A stretch of 64,000 bases of DNA from Nitratireductor sp. B36 (GCF_020833685.1 NZ_JACKZY010000003.1:62001-126000), one strand, 5' to 3'; positions 17,216 through 26,846 are shown, counted from the first letter of the stretch. A program made the numbers and translations. The notes: a model not told the origin generated them from the sequence alone.

Positions 17216-18922
17216 ATGTCAGAACTCAATCCGTCTCGCGATGATTTCGCGAGCCTTCTCGCAGAATCCTTCACCGAACGCGACGCCGCCGAAGGCTCCG
17301 TCGTAAAGGGCCTCGTCACCGCCATCGAAAAAGACATGGCGATCGTTGATGTCGGCCTCAAGGTCGAGGGCCGCGTGCCGCTCAAGGAATTCGGCGCGAA
17401 GGGCAAGGAAACCGATCTCAAGGTCGGCGACGAAGTCGAAGTCTATGTCGAGCGCATCGAAAACGCGCTTGGCGAAGCCATGCTGAGCCGCGAGAAGGCA
17501 CGCCGCGAGGAAAGCTGGGTCAAGCTGGAAGCGAAGTTCAACGCCGGCGAGCGCGTCGAGGGCTTTATCTTCAACCAGGTCAAGGGCGGCTTCACCGTCG
17601 ATCTGGACGGCGCCGTGGCCTTCCTGCCGCGTTCGCAGGTGGACATCCGTCCGATCCGCGACGTCACCCCGCTCATGCACACCCCGCAGCCCTTTGAAAT
17701 CCTCAAGATGGACAAGCGCCGCGGCAACATCGTCGTGTCCCGCCGCACGGTTCTCGAAGAGAGCCGCGCCGAGCAGCGCTCCGAGATCGTCCAGAACCTC
17801 GAAGAGGGTCAGGTGGTCGAAGGCGTGGTCAAGAACATCACCGATTACGGTGCGTTCGTGGATCTGGGCGGCATCGACGGCCTGCTGCACGTCACCGACA
17901 TGGCATGGCGCCGTGTCAACCATCCGACCGAGATCCTCAACATCGGTCAGACGGTCAAGGTGCAGATCATCCGCATCAACCAGGAAACCCACCGCATCTC
18001 GCTGGGCATGAAGCAGCTCGAGGCCGATCCGTGGGACGGCATCGGCGGCAAGTACCCGCTTGGCAAGAAGGTCATGGGCCGCGTCACCAACATCACCGAC
18101 TACGGTGCGTTTGTGGAGCTGGAGCCGGGCATCGAAGGCCTGATCCACGTTTCGGAAATGTCCTGGACGAAGAAGAACGTTCATCCGGGCAAGATCCTCT
18201 CCACCACGCAGGAAGTCGAAGTGGTGGTGCTGGAAGTGGATCCGGTCAAGCGCCGCATCTCGCTCGGTCTCAAGCAGACGCTCGAGAACCCGTGGGAGGC
18301 ATTCGCCCGCAACCACACCGTCGGCTCCGTTGTCGAGGGCGAGGTCAAGAACAAGACCGAGTTCGGCCTGTTCATCGGTCTCGATGGCGATGTGGACGGC
18401 ATGGTTCACCTCTCCGATCTCGACTGGAACCGTCCGGGCGAGCAGGTGATCGAGGAGTACAACCGTGGCGACATGGTGAAGGCGCAGGTTCTCGACGTGG
18501 ACGTCGAGAAAGAGCGCATCTCCCTCGGCATCAAGCAGCTTGGCCATGACGCCATTGGCGAGGCCGCCGCTTCCGGCGAGCTGCGCAAGGGTGCCGTGGT
18601 GACCTGTGAAGTGACCGACGTGAAGGACGGTGGCCTTGAGGTTCGCCTGGTCGATCACGATGTCGAAAGCTTCATCAAGCGCTCCGACCTGTCGCGTGAC
18701 CGCGCCGAGCAGCGCCCCGAGCGCTTCTCCGTCGGCCAGAAGGTGGACGCCCGCGTCACCGTCTTCGACAAGAAGACCCGCCGCATCAGCGTCTCGATCA
18801 AGGCTCTGGAGATCGCGGAAGAGAAGGAAGCCGTGGCACAGTTCGGTTCCACCGACTCCGGCGCCTCCCTCGGCGACATCCTCGGCGCAGCCCTGAAGAA
18901 CAAGGGCGGCGACGACGAATAA
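17216..18922 (+). CDS. rpsA: 30S ribosomal protein S1
   Basis: A 568-residue ribosomal protein with six S1-type OB-fold repeats, recognisable by recurring ITDYGAFVDLG / ITDYGAFVELE and GLIHVSEMSW segments. It binds mRNA on the 30S subunit and is needed to start translation of structured messages. The ATG at 17216 (MSELNPSRDDFASLL) follows CAGGAG; the frame opens at 17141. The 163-base gap after cmk may carry a separate promoter and the leader used for S1 autoregulation. A strong terminator follows. Confidence 0.97.
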   Translation: MSELNPSRDDFASLLAESFTERDAAEGSVVKGLVTAIEKDMAIVDVGLKVEGRVPLKEFGAKGKETDLKVGDEVEVYVERIENALGEAMLSREKARREESWVKLEAKFNAGERVEGFIFNQVKGGFTVDLDGAVAFLPRSQVDIRPIRDVTPLMHTPQPFEILKMDKRRGNIVVSRRTVLEESRAEQRSEIVQNLEEGQVVEGVVKNITDYGAFVDLGGIDGLLHVTDMAWRRVNHPTEILNIGQTVKVQIIRINQETHRISLGMKQLEADPWDGIGGKYPLGKKVMGRVTNITDYGAFVELEPGIEGLIHVSEMSWTKKNVHPGKILSTTQEVEVVVLEVDPVKRRISLGLKQTLENPWEAFARNHTVGSVVEGEVKNKTEFGLFIGLDGDVDGMVHLSDLDWNRPGEQVIEEYNRGDMVKAQVLDVDVEKERISLGIKQLGHDAIGEAAASGELRKGAVVTCEVTDVKDGGLEVRLVDHDVESFIKRSDLSRDRAEQRPERFSVGQKVDARVTVFDKKTRRISVSIKALEIAEEKEAVAQFGSTDSGASLGDILGAALKNKGGDDE

Positions 18923-18954
18923 GCCTCTACGGCTTTATCGACGTACAAACAAAG

Positions 18955-18986
18955 ACCCCGCCGGAGCGATCCGGCGGGGTTTTTTG
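18955..18986 (+). terminator. Rho-independent terminator of rpsA
   Basis: A 9-bp stem CCCCGCCGG / CCGGCGGGG at 18956-18979 with a 6-base loop is followed by seven consecutive T, the textbook structure. Confidence 0.93.
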
Positions 18987-19158
18987 ATTGGGGGGAGGGT
19001 TGTGCGCGGCCTTAGATCAGGAGGCGTATTCAGCTTTGACGATTCTAGCGGCTACCGTTTGCTGTGTCAGACAATATGTCTGATTAGGGATGAAAACCGG
19101 TCAACCGGATGATAGAAAATATCTGGCAGCTATGCGGACAGAGCGGACACTGGCGCGT

Positions 19159-19515
19159 TCAGCTGTAGCTTCTGACGACGGCGACGCAGTTGGCCTTGGC
19201 ACTTGTGAAGTCGAACACATGGCAGAAGCGTCGAGTCTGCCCGTTCGCGAATATCACCTCTCCGCTCGCAGCACCGACCTTGCCATGCGAAATCGCGTGC
19301 TGGACAGTGACAGAGCTTGGTCTCGGCCGATTTCCAAGATGCTTAAGAACCGCACTCTTTCCCGAGATTGGCTCGGTTGAGGGATTCTCCCAGATCACGT
19401 CTTCGCTGAACGCGCTCGGCTCAGCGTCACCGCATTCCATAGCGACCGCCATATCCTGAGCGAACTTGTTCTTCGGTGAATTGCCACAGTCCTTGCTGCC
19501 TTGCACTTGGATCAA
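19159..19515 (-). CDS. NTF2-like (SnoaL-type) family protein
   Basis: A 118-residue small protein that looks like a nuclear transport factor 2/SnoaL fold: an N-terminal helix (CGNSPKNKFAQDMAVAM), FSEDVIWENP, GKSAVLKHL, then alternating strands ending in RRFCHVFDFTSAKANCVAVVRSYS. Such proteins include small-molecule isomerases and binding proteins; the ligand here is unknown. The start is a TTG with a good GGGAGG five bases upstream, so a non-ATG start is chosen. It is divergent from the TetR/hydrolase pair with a 371-base gap. Confidence 0.75.
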   Translation of the reverse strand: MIQVQGSKDCGNSPKNKFAQDMAVAMECGDAEPSAFSEDVIWENPSTEPISGKSAVLKHLGNRPRPSSVTVQHAISHGKVGAASGEVIFANGQTRRFCHVFDFTSAKANCVAVVRSYS

Positions 19516-19886
19516 CGTCGCCTCCCTGCTTGGTTCATTCTCAACATACGACCGATTTTCTGAGGGTCAAAGCGGGCTCTAAGTGGCCATCCCACCTTAC
19601 CAACAAGCCACAGTAACTCGCTTTCAGGAAAAGGCTTCTATCGGCGCGCGCGGTCAGGTTTGTCTAAAGCTTGAGGGGGACGATCAAGCAGCAACAGCGG
19701 AAGGCGGCACCGCGAACGTTGCCTCCTGCAACCGCGAGCCGCCAATCTCTGTTTTGGCCTGACTCGCACAAAGGAAGGCTTCCGTAGAATGTGGTATCTC
19801 ACGCAAAACTCAGATAGTTTCCTTGTGCTATTCAGAGCCAAATTTGCCCGCCAACATCAACGAGAAGCAGGACGTCCGGAGAAAAC
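19516..19886. other. Intergenic region without a supported gene
   Basis: This 371-base divergent gap should hold promoters of the NTF2-like gene and of tetR. A 67-codon minus-strand ORF within it (19638-19841) has no ribosome site or recognisable family and is not called. Confidence 0.5.
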
Positions 19887-20450
19887 ATGCCCCGCCCCAA
19901 GACCGTATCTGATGAGGAAGTTCTCGGGGCCGCTCTGGATGTCTTGGTAAGCCGCGGCATGGTCTTCACCTTGTCGGACATAGCACGGCATGTGGGCCTC
20001 TCCCGTGCGACTTTAATCCAGAGATTCGGTGATCGAGATTCGATCCTGCGAAAAATTGCCGAGCAAGAGCTCGAGGCGACCCGTTCATGGCTCGACGGAC
20101 TTTCGGTAGTCGAAGGCCCTGACGCACTTTGGCAATTTCTCGAAACGATCGTCTGCAGCATGGGAAAAGGAGATGGTTTTTTTGCCCGTGTCCAAATCGC
20201 AGCTTTCGAGTCGCGTGACCCCAGCTTGCGATCGCTGGCTCACCAAAGATATGCCCTTGTCCAGGAGGCCATTGCTGCCCGGCTTCCAAACAGTGCGGAA
20301 CCGCTCGAAATAGCAAAGCACCTTCATGCCATCATTGCAGGAGCCACAATGCAATGGGTTGTCACTGACGGAGCCCAAGGTTTGTCCGAATTCGTCCTTC
20401 GCAGGCTTTGGTGGGCGGTCGACAACCTCAGGCAACAAGACTTGACATAG
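19887..20450 (+). CDS. TetR-family transcriptional regulator
   Basis: A 187-residue regulator with a TetR helix-turn-helix at about 10-55 (LDVLVSRGMVFTLSDIARHVGLSRATLIQRFGDRDSIL) and a helical ligand domain behind. GGAG lies 10 bases before the ATG. It is 56 bases upstream of a Tat-exported alpha/beta hydrolase on the same strand, and that gap contains a perfect 9-bp inverted repeat, so it probably controls the hydrolase. The inducing ligand is unknown. Confidence 0.92.
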   Translation: MPRPKTVSDEEVLGAALDVLVSRGMVFTLSDIARHVGLSRATLIQRFGDRDSILRKIAEQELEATRSWLDGLSVVEGPDALWQFLETIVCSMGKGDGFFARVQIAAFESRDPSLRSLAHQRYALVQEAIAARLPNSAEPLEIAKHLHAIIAGATMQWVVTDGAQGLSEFVLRRLWWAVDNLRQQDLT

Positions 20451-20465
20451 CCTTGGTCACACCAA

Positions 20466-20491
20466 TATATAACCGACATGTAGGTTATATA
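20466..20491. promoter_or_regulatory. Candidate TetR operator before the hydrolase gene
   Basis: Perfect inverted repeat: TATATAACC (20466-20474) and GGTTATATA (20483-20491) around the 8-base spacer GACATGTA. It occupies most of the gap between tetR and the hydrolase, ending 15 bases before the hydrolase ATG. Confidence 0.7.
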
Positions 20492-20506
20492 TATCGGAAC
20501 CCCGAC

Positions 20507-21433
20507 ATGCATCGCCGAGAGTTTCTTGGTGGGCTAGCTGCTTTGGTGGCAGTGCCGCAGGCCACCTTCGCCAAAATGAATGGGCAGCAAAATATGAAGA
20601 TGATCGAGACACAGGGCATCCGAATTGCCACACAAGCCTTCGGCTCACCTGACGACCCTGCTCTGATTATGGTGATGGGCGCGACGGCTTCCATGCTGGG
20701 GTGGCCGGATGAACTTTGCGATGCCCTTGCGAACCGCGGGTTTTACGTCATCCGGTTTGATCATCGCGATACCGGACAATCGACAACCGTGCAGCCCGGC
20801 GAGGCGCGCTATGCGGTGGAAGACATGGCAGCGGATGTAGTCGGGGTTATGGACAGCTACGGTCTGGACAGCGCCCACCTCTTGGGAATGTCCTTGGGCG
20901 GCTACATCTCGCAGATCGTTGCCCTGACAGTTCCTGATCGCGTCCGCTCGTTGACGCTTCTTGCTTCGGAGCCACTTGGCTGGGACGGACCCGCCTTGCC
21001 TGGCATATCCCAGGAATTTCTCGATCATTTTGGCAAATTGGCTTCCTTGAACTGGGCGAACACGGCTGAGACGACGGAGTTCTTGCTAGGCAACGAACAG
21101 CTAAGCGCCGGTTCGGGTCAGAATTTTAACGAACCCTATATGCGCCGTCGCATCGCACAGATACTTGCGCGCACTTCCAGCCCTGCCAGTATGTTCAATC
21201 ATGCCACGCTCACCACGCGGCATGACTGGACTGGCCGTTTTCGTGACATCAGCGTTCCGGTTCTGATCATTCACGGTGCGGAGGATCCTATCCTGCCCGT
21301 TGAAAATGGTGAAGCGCTCGCTGCGGGTATCGCAGGATCCAAGCTGATCGTCATGGATGGCGTCGCGCATGAACTGCCTCTGTGCAGGGTTGAGGCCATT
21401 GCTGAGCAGATTGCGGGCAGCCTCAAGCACTAA
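20507..21433 (+). CDS. Alpha/beta hydrolase with twin-arginine signal
   Basis: A 308-residue alpha/beta hydrolase. The N terminus MHRREFLGGLAALVAVPQA is a Tat-like signal (RREFLGG), suggesting export in folded form. The nucleophile elbow is GMSLGG, the oxyanion region RFDHRDTGQS, the acid is in HGAEDPILP and the His in GVAHELP. The substrate may be an ester or lactone and is unknown. The ATG at 20507 lies just downstream of the palindromic operator; the frame extends further up but overlaps tetR. It is probably controlled by the adjacent TetR protein. Confidence 0.88.
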   Translation: MHRREFLGGLAALVAVPQATFAKMNGQQNMKMIETQGIRIATQAFGSPDDPALIMVMGATASMLGWPDELCDALANRGFYVIRFDHRDTGQSTTVQPGEARYAVEDMAADVVGVMDSYGLDSAHLLGMSLGGYISQIVALTVPDRVRSLTLLASEPLGWDGPALPGISQEFLDHFGKLASLNWANTAETTEFLLGNEQLSAGSGQNFNEPYMRRRIAQILARTSSPASMFNHATLTTRHDWTGRFRDISVPVLIIHGAEDPILPVENGEALAAGIAGSKLIVMDGVAHELPLCRVEAIAEQIAGSLKH

Positions 21434-21601
21434 GATCGCCTTTGACGTTCATCAGGGGGCTGGCAAGCAGCCATTAGCTGCATATCCAAACATGATCATT
21501 TCGGGCTCAGAGCAGACGTTCACTGCTATAAGGTTTGAGTGGGCGCTATAAGCTCGAAAGCGGGCACGCTGGCACGCGACGCACCTTACCTTCACCCCCT
21601 C

Positions 21602-21805
21602 TCACCAATGCGGCGGCTTGGTCACGGGCACATCGCCTGCTGTCTGCTCTTCCAGCTCCATGAAACGCTCCGAAAGCCGTTCGAGCTTTTTCTTCAGCGC
21701 TTCCGTCTCGCGCCACTGGCGCGTCAACTCGGCGGAAAGCTCTTCGATGGTCTTTTCCTGCTCGGCGGCCAGGATTTCCAGCTTCGTGATGCGGTCTTCG
21801 CTCAT
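21602..21805 (-). CDS. slyX: SlyX family protein
   Basis: A 67-residue coiled-coil protein (ITKLEILAAEQEKTIEEL, then TEALKKKLERLSERFMELEEQ) with the C-terminal KPPHW typical of SlyX. I use the ATG at 21805 (MSEDRITKLE); the frame opens at 22015. Function is poorly known. Oriented away from the nucleoside transport operon. Confidence 0.93.
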   Translation of the reverse strand: MSEDRITKLEILAAEQEKTIEELSAELTRQWRETEALKKKLERLSERFMELEEQTAGDVPVTKPPHW

Positions 21806-21999
21806 GGCGCGCTTCTTTCTGCGGTTTCGGTGCATTCTCGCCTGCGGAAATTGACAAGCAAGGCCTGATTTGTCGAGAGTGCCTGAGGTGCCTTTCGCCC
21901 GGGCTGCCTCACGCCATGCCCTCCCGCACCGGTTGGCAGGCGGCGGGCCCGCGTGATAGGAATTTGACCAAACGATAAAAACGGGGAAGCGGGCCGCCG

Positions 22000-23532
22000 A
22001 TGGCTGAAACGGCAATCGAGCTCAAGGGCATCAGCAAGAGCTTTGGCGCGGTTCATGCAAACCGCAACATCGATCTGAAAATCGAGGCCGGGACGATCCA
22101 CGGCATTATCGGCGAAAACGGGGCCGGGAAATCGACCCTGATGTCGATCCTCTACGGCTTTTACCAGGCCGATCGCGGGCGGATCGACGTGAGTGGCAAG
22201 AAGGCCGCGATCAACACGCCGAGCGACGCCATCGCGCTGGGTATCGGCATGGTGCATCAGCACTTCATGCTGGTGCAGAATTTTTCCGTGCTGGAAAACG
22301 TGATCCTCGGTGCCGAAGGCGAGGCGCTGCTCAACACCTCCATCGCCAGGGCGCGCTCGGAGCTGGAGCGGCTGGAGCGCGACTATGGGCTGGAAGTGGA
22401 CCCCGACGCCATTATCGAGGATCTGCCGGTGGGCCTGCAGCAGCGGGTGGAAATCCTCAAGGCGCTCTATCGCGGCGCCGACATTCTCATCCTCGACGAG
22501 CCGACCGGCGTCTTGACGCCGGCAGAGGCGGACCACCTTTTCCGCATTCTCGAACAGCTCAAGGAAGAGGGAAAAACCATCATCCTCATCACCCACAAGC
22601 TGCGCGAGATCATGGCGATCACCGACAATGTCTCGGTCATGCGGCAGGGCACGATGGTGGCGACCCGGAAGACCGCCGAGACAAGCGTGGAGGAGCTGGC
22701 CGAGCTGATGGTGGGCAGGCGCGTTCTGCTTCAGGTGGAAAAGGGCGAGGCAAGCCCCGGCGAGGTGCTGCTTTCGGTGCGCAATCTCACCGTGAAGGAT
22801 TCGCGCGGCGTCACCATGGTCGACAATGTATCGCTGGACGTGCGCGCGGGCGAGATCGTCGGCATTGCCGGCGTGGCGGGCAATGGGCAATCCCAGCTTC
22901 TCGATGCCATCACCGGCGTGCGCAAGGCCATTTCCGGCACGGTGACGCTGGATGGCGAGCCGGTGGACCTGACAGGCGCGGCAGACCCCGCAGACCTGCG
23001 CGCGCGCGGCATGGCCCATGTGCCCGAAGACCGGCACCATGTGGGGCTCGTTCTGCCGTTCGAGGAAAACGAGAACGCCATGCTCGGCTATCACCGGCAG
23101 GCGAAATACCTCAACGGCCCCTTCCTCAACATCGAGGCGATCCGCGCCGATGCGCGCGAGAAGATCGAGAAATACGACATTCGCCCGCCCGACTGCCGGC
23201 TGAAGACGGCGAACTTCTCCGGCGGCAATCAGCAGAAGATCGTGCTGGCGCGCGAAATGGAACAGGACCCGAAGGTGCTGATCGTCGGCCAGCCAACGCG
23301 CGGCGTTGATGTGGGCGCCATCGAGTTCATCCACAAACGGTTGATCGACATGCGCGATCAGGGCAAGGCAGTGCTTCTGGTCTCGGTGGAACTCGATGAA
23401 ATCCGCTCGCTCTCCGACCGCATCCTGGTCATGTTCGCCGGCCGCGTGGTGGGCGAGCGCGGGCCCGAAGCCAGCGAAGGCGAACTCGGCCTGCTCATGG
23501 CCGGCGTCGAGGAAAAGGAGGCGGCGGAATGA
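22000..23532 (+). CDS. Nucleoside ABC transporter, tandem ATPase subunit
   Basis: A 510-residue ABC ATPase with two nucleotide-binding domains. The first has Walker A GENGAGKST, signature LPVGLQQRVEILKAL and Walker B ILILDEPTGVLTP; the second has a degenerate P-loop (GVAGNGQSQLLDAI), SGGNQQKIVLAREM and VGQPTRGVD. This is the arrangement of the BmpA-type nucleoside importers (NupABC/YufO type). It overlaps the next permease gene by 4 bases. The six-gene operon continues with cdd, purine nucleoside phosphorylase and deoA, so the imported compounds are most likely nucleosides. No BMP-type binding lipoprotein is encoded next to it. Confidence 0.93.
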   Translation: MAETAIELKGISKSFGAVHANRNIDLKIEAGTIHGIIGENGAGKSTLMSILYGFYQADRGRIDVSGKKAAINTPSDAIALGIGMVHQHFMLVQNFSVLENVILGAEGEALLNTSIARARSELERLERDYGLEVDPDAIIEDLPVGLQQRVEILKALYRGADILILDEPTGVLTPAEADHLFRILEQLKEEGKTIILITHKLREIMAITDNVSVMRQGTMVATRKTAETSVEELAELMVGRRVLLQVEKGEASPGEVLLSVRNLTVKDSRGVTMVDNVSLDVRAGEIVGIAGVAGNGQSQLLDAITGVRKAISGTVTLDGEPVDLTGAADPADLRARGMAHVPEDRHHVGLVLPFEENENAMLGYHRQAKYLNGPFLNIEAIRADAREKIEKYDIRPPDCRLKTANFSGGNQQKIVLAREMEQDPKVLIVGQPTRGVDVGAIEFIHKRLIDMRDQGKAVLLVSVELDEIRSLSDRILVMFAGRVVGERGPEASEGELGLLMAGVEEKEAAE

Positions 23533-24668
23533 GTGCGCCTTATGCGAAACTGCCCGCTTGGGCCGATTACGGGCTGATCCCGCTCATCAATCTCGCCGTC
23601 GCCTTTCTGGTGGCCGGGCTGGTGGTGATGCTTGTGGGGGAAAACCCGTTCCGCGCCGCCGCCATTCTGGTGGAAGGGGCGCTGGGCCGCGGGCAGAACA
23701 TCGCCTACACGCTCTATTACGCGACGAGCTTCATCTTCACAGGGCTTGCCGTCGCCGTTGCCTTCCATTGCAGCCTGTTCAACATTGGCGGCGAGGGGCA
23801 GGCCTATGTGGGCGGGCTGGGCGTGGCGGTGGTGTGCCTCGCCTTCGACAGCATTCTGCCCTGGTGGGTGGTGTTTCCGCTGGCCATTCTGGGCGCGGCG
23901 CTGTTCGGCGCGGCGTGGGCCTTCATCCCGGCCTATTTCCAGGCAAGGCGCGGATCGCACATCGTCATCACGACGATCATGTTCAATTTCATTGCCGCAA
24001 GCCTGATGGTCTATCTGCTGGTGAATGTGCTCAAGCCCGCCGGCGCGCAGGCCCCGCAGACCCGCAATTTTCTCGAAGGCGGACAACTGCCCAAGCTCAA
24101 CTGGGTGCTGGAGGCGATGGGCTTTTCCATCCGCTCCGCACCGTTCAACCTCTCCTTCCTGCTGGCGCTTCTGGCGGCGTTTCTCGTCTGGGTGCTGATC
24201 TGGCGCACGCGGCTCGGCTATGAGATCCGCATGCGCGGTTTCAGCCCCAAGGCGGCGCGCTATGCCGGCGTCAGCGAAACGAAGATCATCATCATCACCA
24301 TGCTCATCTCCGGCGCACTTGCCGGCATGATGGCGCTCAACCCGGTGATGGGCGACCAGAACCGTTTGCAGATCGATTTCGTCACCGGCGCGGGCTTTGT
24401 CGGCATCGCGGTGGCGCTGATGGGGCGCTCCCATCCGGCAGGCATCGTGCCGGCGGCCATCCTTTTCGGCATGCTCTATCAGGGCGGGGCCGAGCTTGCC
24501 TTCGAGATGCCCAATATCTCGCGCGACATGATCGTCATCATTCAAGGCCTTGTCATCCTCTTTGCCGGCGCGCTGGAGCATATGTTCCGGCCCTCGATAC
24601 AGGCGTTGTTTGCCAGCCTCAGCCCGCGTTCGGCGGGCGTCGAGGCGCAGCAGGGAGAGGGTGGCTGA
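23529..24668 (+). CDS. Nucleoside ABC transporter, permease subunit 1
   Basis: A 379-residue inner-membrane permease with about nine membrane segments. The family marks are FNIGGEGQAYVGGLG, RGSHIVITTIMFNFIAASL and RMRGFSPKAARYAG. It forms half of the translocation channel with the next permease. The start overlaps the ATPase stop by 4 bases (ATGA). Confidence 0.93.
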   Translation: MSAPYAKLPAWADYGLIPLINLAVAFLVAGLVVMLVGENPFRAAAILVEGALGRGQNIAYTLYYATSFIFTGLAVAVAFHCSLFNIGGEGQAYVGGLGVAVVCLAFDSILPWWVVFPLAILGAALFGAAWAFIPAYFQARRGSHIVITTIMFNFIAASLMVYLLVNVLKPAGAQAPQTRNFLEGGQLPKLNWVLEAMGFSIRSAPFNLSFLLALLAAFLVWVLIWRTRLGYEIRMRGFSPKAARYAGVSETKIIIITMLISGALAGMMALNPVMGDQNRLQIDFVTGAGFVGIAVALMGRSHPAGIVPAAILFGMLYQGGAELAFEMPNISRDMIVIIQGLVILFAGALEHMFRPSIQALFASLSPRSAGVEAQQGEGG

Positions 24669-24669
24669 T

Positions 24670-25641
24670 ATGGATTTCTTTCATTCCCTGATCCTCGTTC
24701 TCGATTCTACCGTGCGGCTGTCCATCCCGCTGCTTCTGGCGGCGCTCGCCGGGCTTTATTCGGAGCGGTCGGGCGTGTTCGATATCGGCCTTGAGGGCAA
24801 GATGCTGGCCGGCGCATTTGCTGCCGGCGCGGCGGCGGCCGTCACCGGCTCCGCCTGGGCAGGCCTTGGCGCGGCGATGCTGATCTCGGTCTTCCTGGCG
24901 CTCGTGCATGGCTTCGCCTCCATCACCAATCGCGGCAACCAGATCGTCTCGGGCGTCGCCATCAACTTCATTGCCGCCGGCTCCACCATCATTCTCGGGC
25001 AGGCATGGTTCCGGCAGGGCGGGCGCACCCCCTCGCTGCCGGGCGATGCCCGGTTTGGCGCGATCGAGCTGCCCTTTGCCGAGGCGGTGCGCGATGTGCC
25101 CATTCTGGGCGAGATCTACTCCGAGCTCATCTCCGGACATTCGCTGCTCACCTACGCTGCCTTCCTGCTGGTGCCCTTCACCTGGTGGGTGCTCTTCCGC
25201 ACCCGTTTCGGCCTCAGGCTGCGGGCGGTGGGCGAAAACCCGGCGGCGGTCGACACGGCAGGCGTCTCCGTGTCTTGGCTGCGCTATCGTGCCGTCATCT
25301 GCACCGGCATTCTCACCGGCATGGCCGGCACTTATCTGTCGCTGGCGCAGAATGCCGGCTTCGTGAAGGACATGACGGCAGGCCGCGGCTTCATCGCGCT
25401 GGCAGCCCTCATCTTCGCCAAGTGGAAGCCCGTGCCGGTGATGTTCGCCTGCCTCCTGTTCGGCTTTCTCGATGCGTTCGCGATCCGCATCCAGGGCACG
25501 CCCCTGCCGCTTGTCGGCCAGGTGCCGGTGCAGTTCATGCAGGCCCTGCCCTATATCCTCACCGTGGTGCTTCTGGCCGGCTTTATCGGCAAGGCGGTGC
25601 CGCCGCGCGCCGGTGGCGTGCCCTATGTGAAGGAGCGGTGA
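24670..25641 (+). CDS. Nucleoside ABC transporter, permease subunit 2
   Basis: A 323-residue membrane permease, second half of the channel, with SGVFDIGLEGKMLAGAFAAG, SITNRGNQIVSGVAINF and LRAVGENPAAVDTAGVSV, all typical of the BMP-type nucleoside system. I use the ATG at 24670, 1 base after the permease 1 stop; the frame opens at 24550 but overlaps the previous gene. It ends in a 1-base overlap with cdd. Confidence 0.93.
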   Translation: MDFFHSLILVLDSTVRLSIPLLLAALAGLYSERSGVFDIGLEGKMLAGAFAAGAAAAVTGSAWAGLGAAMLISVFLALVHGFASITNRGNQIVSGVAINFIAAGSTIILGQAWFRQGGRTPSLPGDARFGAIELPFAEAVRDVPILGEIYSELISGHSLLTYAAFLLVPFTWWVLFRTRFGLRLRAVGENPAAVDTAGVSVSWLRYRAVICTGILTGMAGTYLSLAQNAGFVKDMTAGRGFIALAALIFAKWKPVPVMFACLLFGFLDAFAIRIQGTPLPLVGQVPVQFMQALPYILTVVLLAGFIGKAVPPRAGGVPYVKER

Positions 25642-26036
25642 TGAGCGCCGAAGACCTGTTTTCCGCCGCCAGTGCGGCCATGAAAAACGCCTATGCCCCC
25701 TATTCTCGCTTTCCCGTTGGGGCCGCGGTCAGGACCGAGACGGGCGCGATCCATGCCGGCTGCAACATCGAAAACGCCTCCTATCCCGAAGGTTGGTGTG
25801 CGGAGACCACCGCGCTCGGCCATCTCGTCATGGCGGGCGGCGGCCGCGTGACGGAGATCGCCGTGGTGGCGGAGAAGATGCCGAAGATCATGCCTTGCGG
25901 CGGCTGCCGGCAGCGGCTGGCGGAATTCGCCACGGAAGATGCGGTGCTGCATCTGTGCGACACCAACGGCGTTCTGGAAACGGTGCCGTTTTCTGCGGTC
26001 TTTCCACGCGGTTTCAGTTTTGAGGATGGAAAATGA
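25641..26036 (+). CDS. cdd: Cytidine deaminase
   Basis: A 131-residue zinc deaminase converting (deoxy)cytidine to (deoxy)uridine. The zinc and catalytic signature is seen in CAETTALGHLVM and MPCGGCRQRLAEF, and the substrate-binding NIENASYPEGW is present. Short tetrameric type. It starts in the previous stop (TGATG) and overlaps the phosphorylase gene by 4 bases. Confidence 0.95.
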   Translation: MSAEDLFSAASAAMKNAYAPYSRFPVGAAVRTETGAIHAGCNIENASYPEGWCAETTALGHLVMAGGGRVTEIAVVAEKMPKIMPCGGCRQRLAEFATEDAVLHLCDTNGVLETVPFSAVFPRGFSFEDGK

Positions 26037-26839
26037 AGCAGGCTGTCGATCGTCTGACGGAGCGGCTCAATGGGCTTGCCCCGCAGCTTGCGCTGGTGCT
26101 GGGCTCCGGGCTCGGCGGGCTCGTCAACGATGTCGAGGATGCCGTGCGTATCCCCTATTCCGAATTACCGGGCTTTCCGCAAAGCGGCGTCACCGGCCAT
26201 GCGGGTGAGATTGTTGCGGGGCGGCTTGCCGGCACACCGGTCCTGATGCTCGCAGGCCGCGCGCACTACTATGAGCACGGCGATCCCGCCGCCATGCGCC
26301 CGGCGCTTGAGACCTTATGGGGCATAGGCATCACGCAGCTCATCCTCACCAATGCCGCCGGCTCCCTGCGCGAGGACATGCCGCCCGGCTCTGTCATGCT
26401 GATCGAGGATCACATCAATTTCTCGGGCGCCAACCCGCTGATCGGCGAAGGCAGCGACCGTCGTTTTGTCGGCATGAGCGAGGCCTATGATGCGGGCCTG
26501 CGCAAGAGCCTTGAGCAGGCGGCCCAGGAAACAGGCACACAATTGCACAAGGGCGTCTATATGTGGTTCTCCGGCCCCACCTTCGAAACCCCGGCAGAAA
26601 TCCGCATGGCGCGCACCCTGGGTGCCGATGCGGTCGGCATGTCGACCGTGCCCGAAGTCATTCTCGCGCGCTATTTCGGGCTTCGTGTCGCCGCCTGCTC
26701 TGTCATCACCAATCTCGGTGCCGGCATGAGTGCGGGCGAACTCTCCCATCAGGAAACCAAGGACATGGCGCCCATCGGCGGGCAGCGCCTCGCCACCATC
26801 CTCGGCCAGTTGTGTGCCGACGGCCTGCCGGCCGGTTGA
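26033..26839 (+). CDS. Purine nucleoside phosphorylase
   Basis: A 268-residue trimeric-type purine nucleoside phosphorylase, splitting purine nucleosides with phosphate to base and (deoxy)ribose 1-phosphate. Motifs: [10 protein letters not shown] near the N terminus, [39 protein letters not shown] and GMSTVPEVI. It belongs to the PunA/XapA side rather than to hexameric DeoD. It starts inside the cdd stop (ATGA). Confidence 0.93.
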   Translation: MKQAVDRLTERLNGLAPQLALVLGSGLGGLVNDVEDAVRIPYSELPGFPQSGVTGHAGEIVAGRLAGTPVLMLAGRAHYYEHGDPAAMRPALETLWGIGITQLILTNAAGSLREDMPPGSVMLIEDHINFSGANPLIGEGSDRRFVGMSEAYDAGLRKSLEQAAQETGTQLHKGVYMWFSGPTFETPAEIRMARTLGADAVGMSTVPEVILARYFGLRVAACSVITNLGAGMSAGELSHQETKDMAPIGGQRLATILGQLCADGLPAG

Positions 26840-26846
26840 GCGCGCC

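Noticed and set aside
17219-18658. Long minus-strand ORF (479 codons) opposite rpsA
   Set aside because: It is antisense to a certain ribosomal protein gene and its composition (His/Asp/Leu-rich) is that of a mirror frame in GC-rich DNA.
19638-19841. 67-codon minus-strand ORF in the NTF2/tetR gap
   Set aside because: Basic, low-complexity text without ribosome site or family; probably chance.
21802-24581. Long minus-strand ORFs opposite the nucleoside ABC genes
   Set aside because: Mirror frames of the ATPase and permease genes, with repetitive His/Arg/Asp-rich text and no family features.
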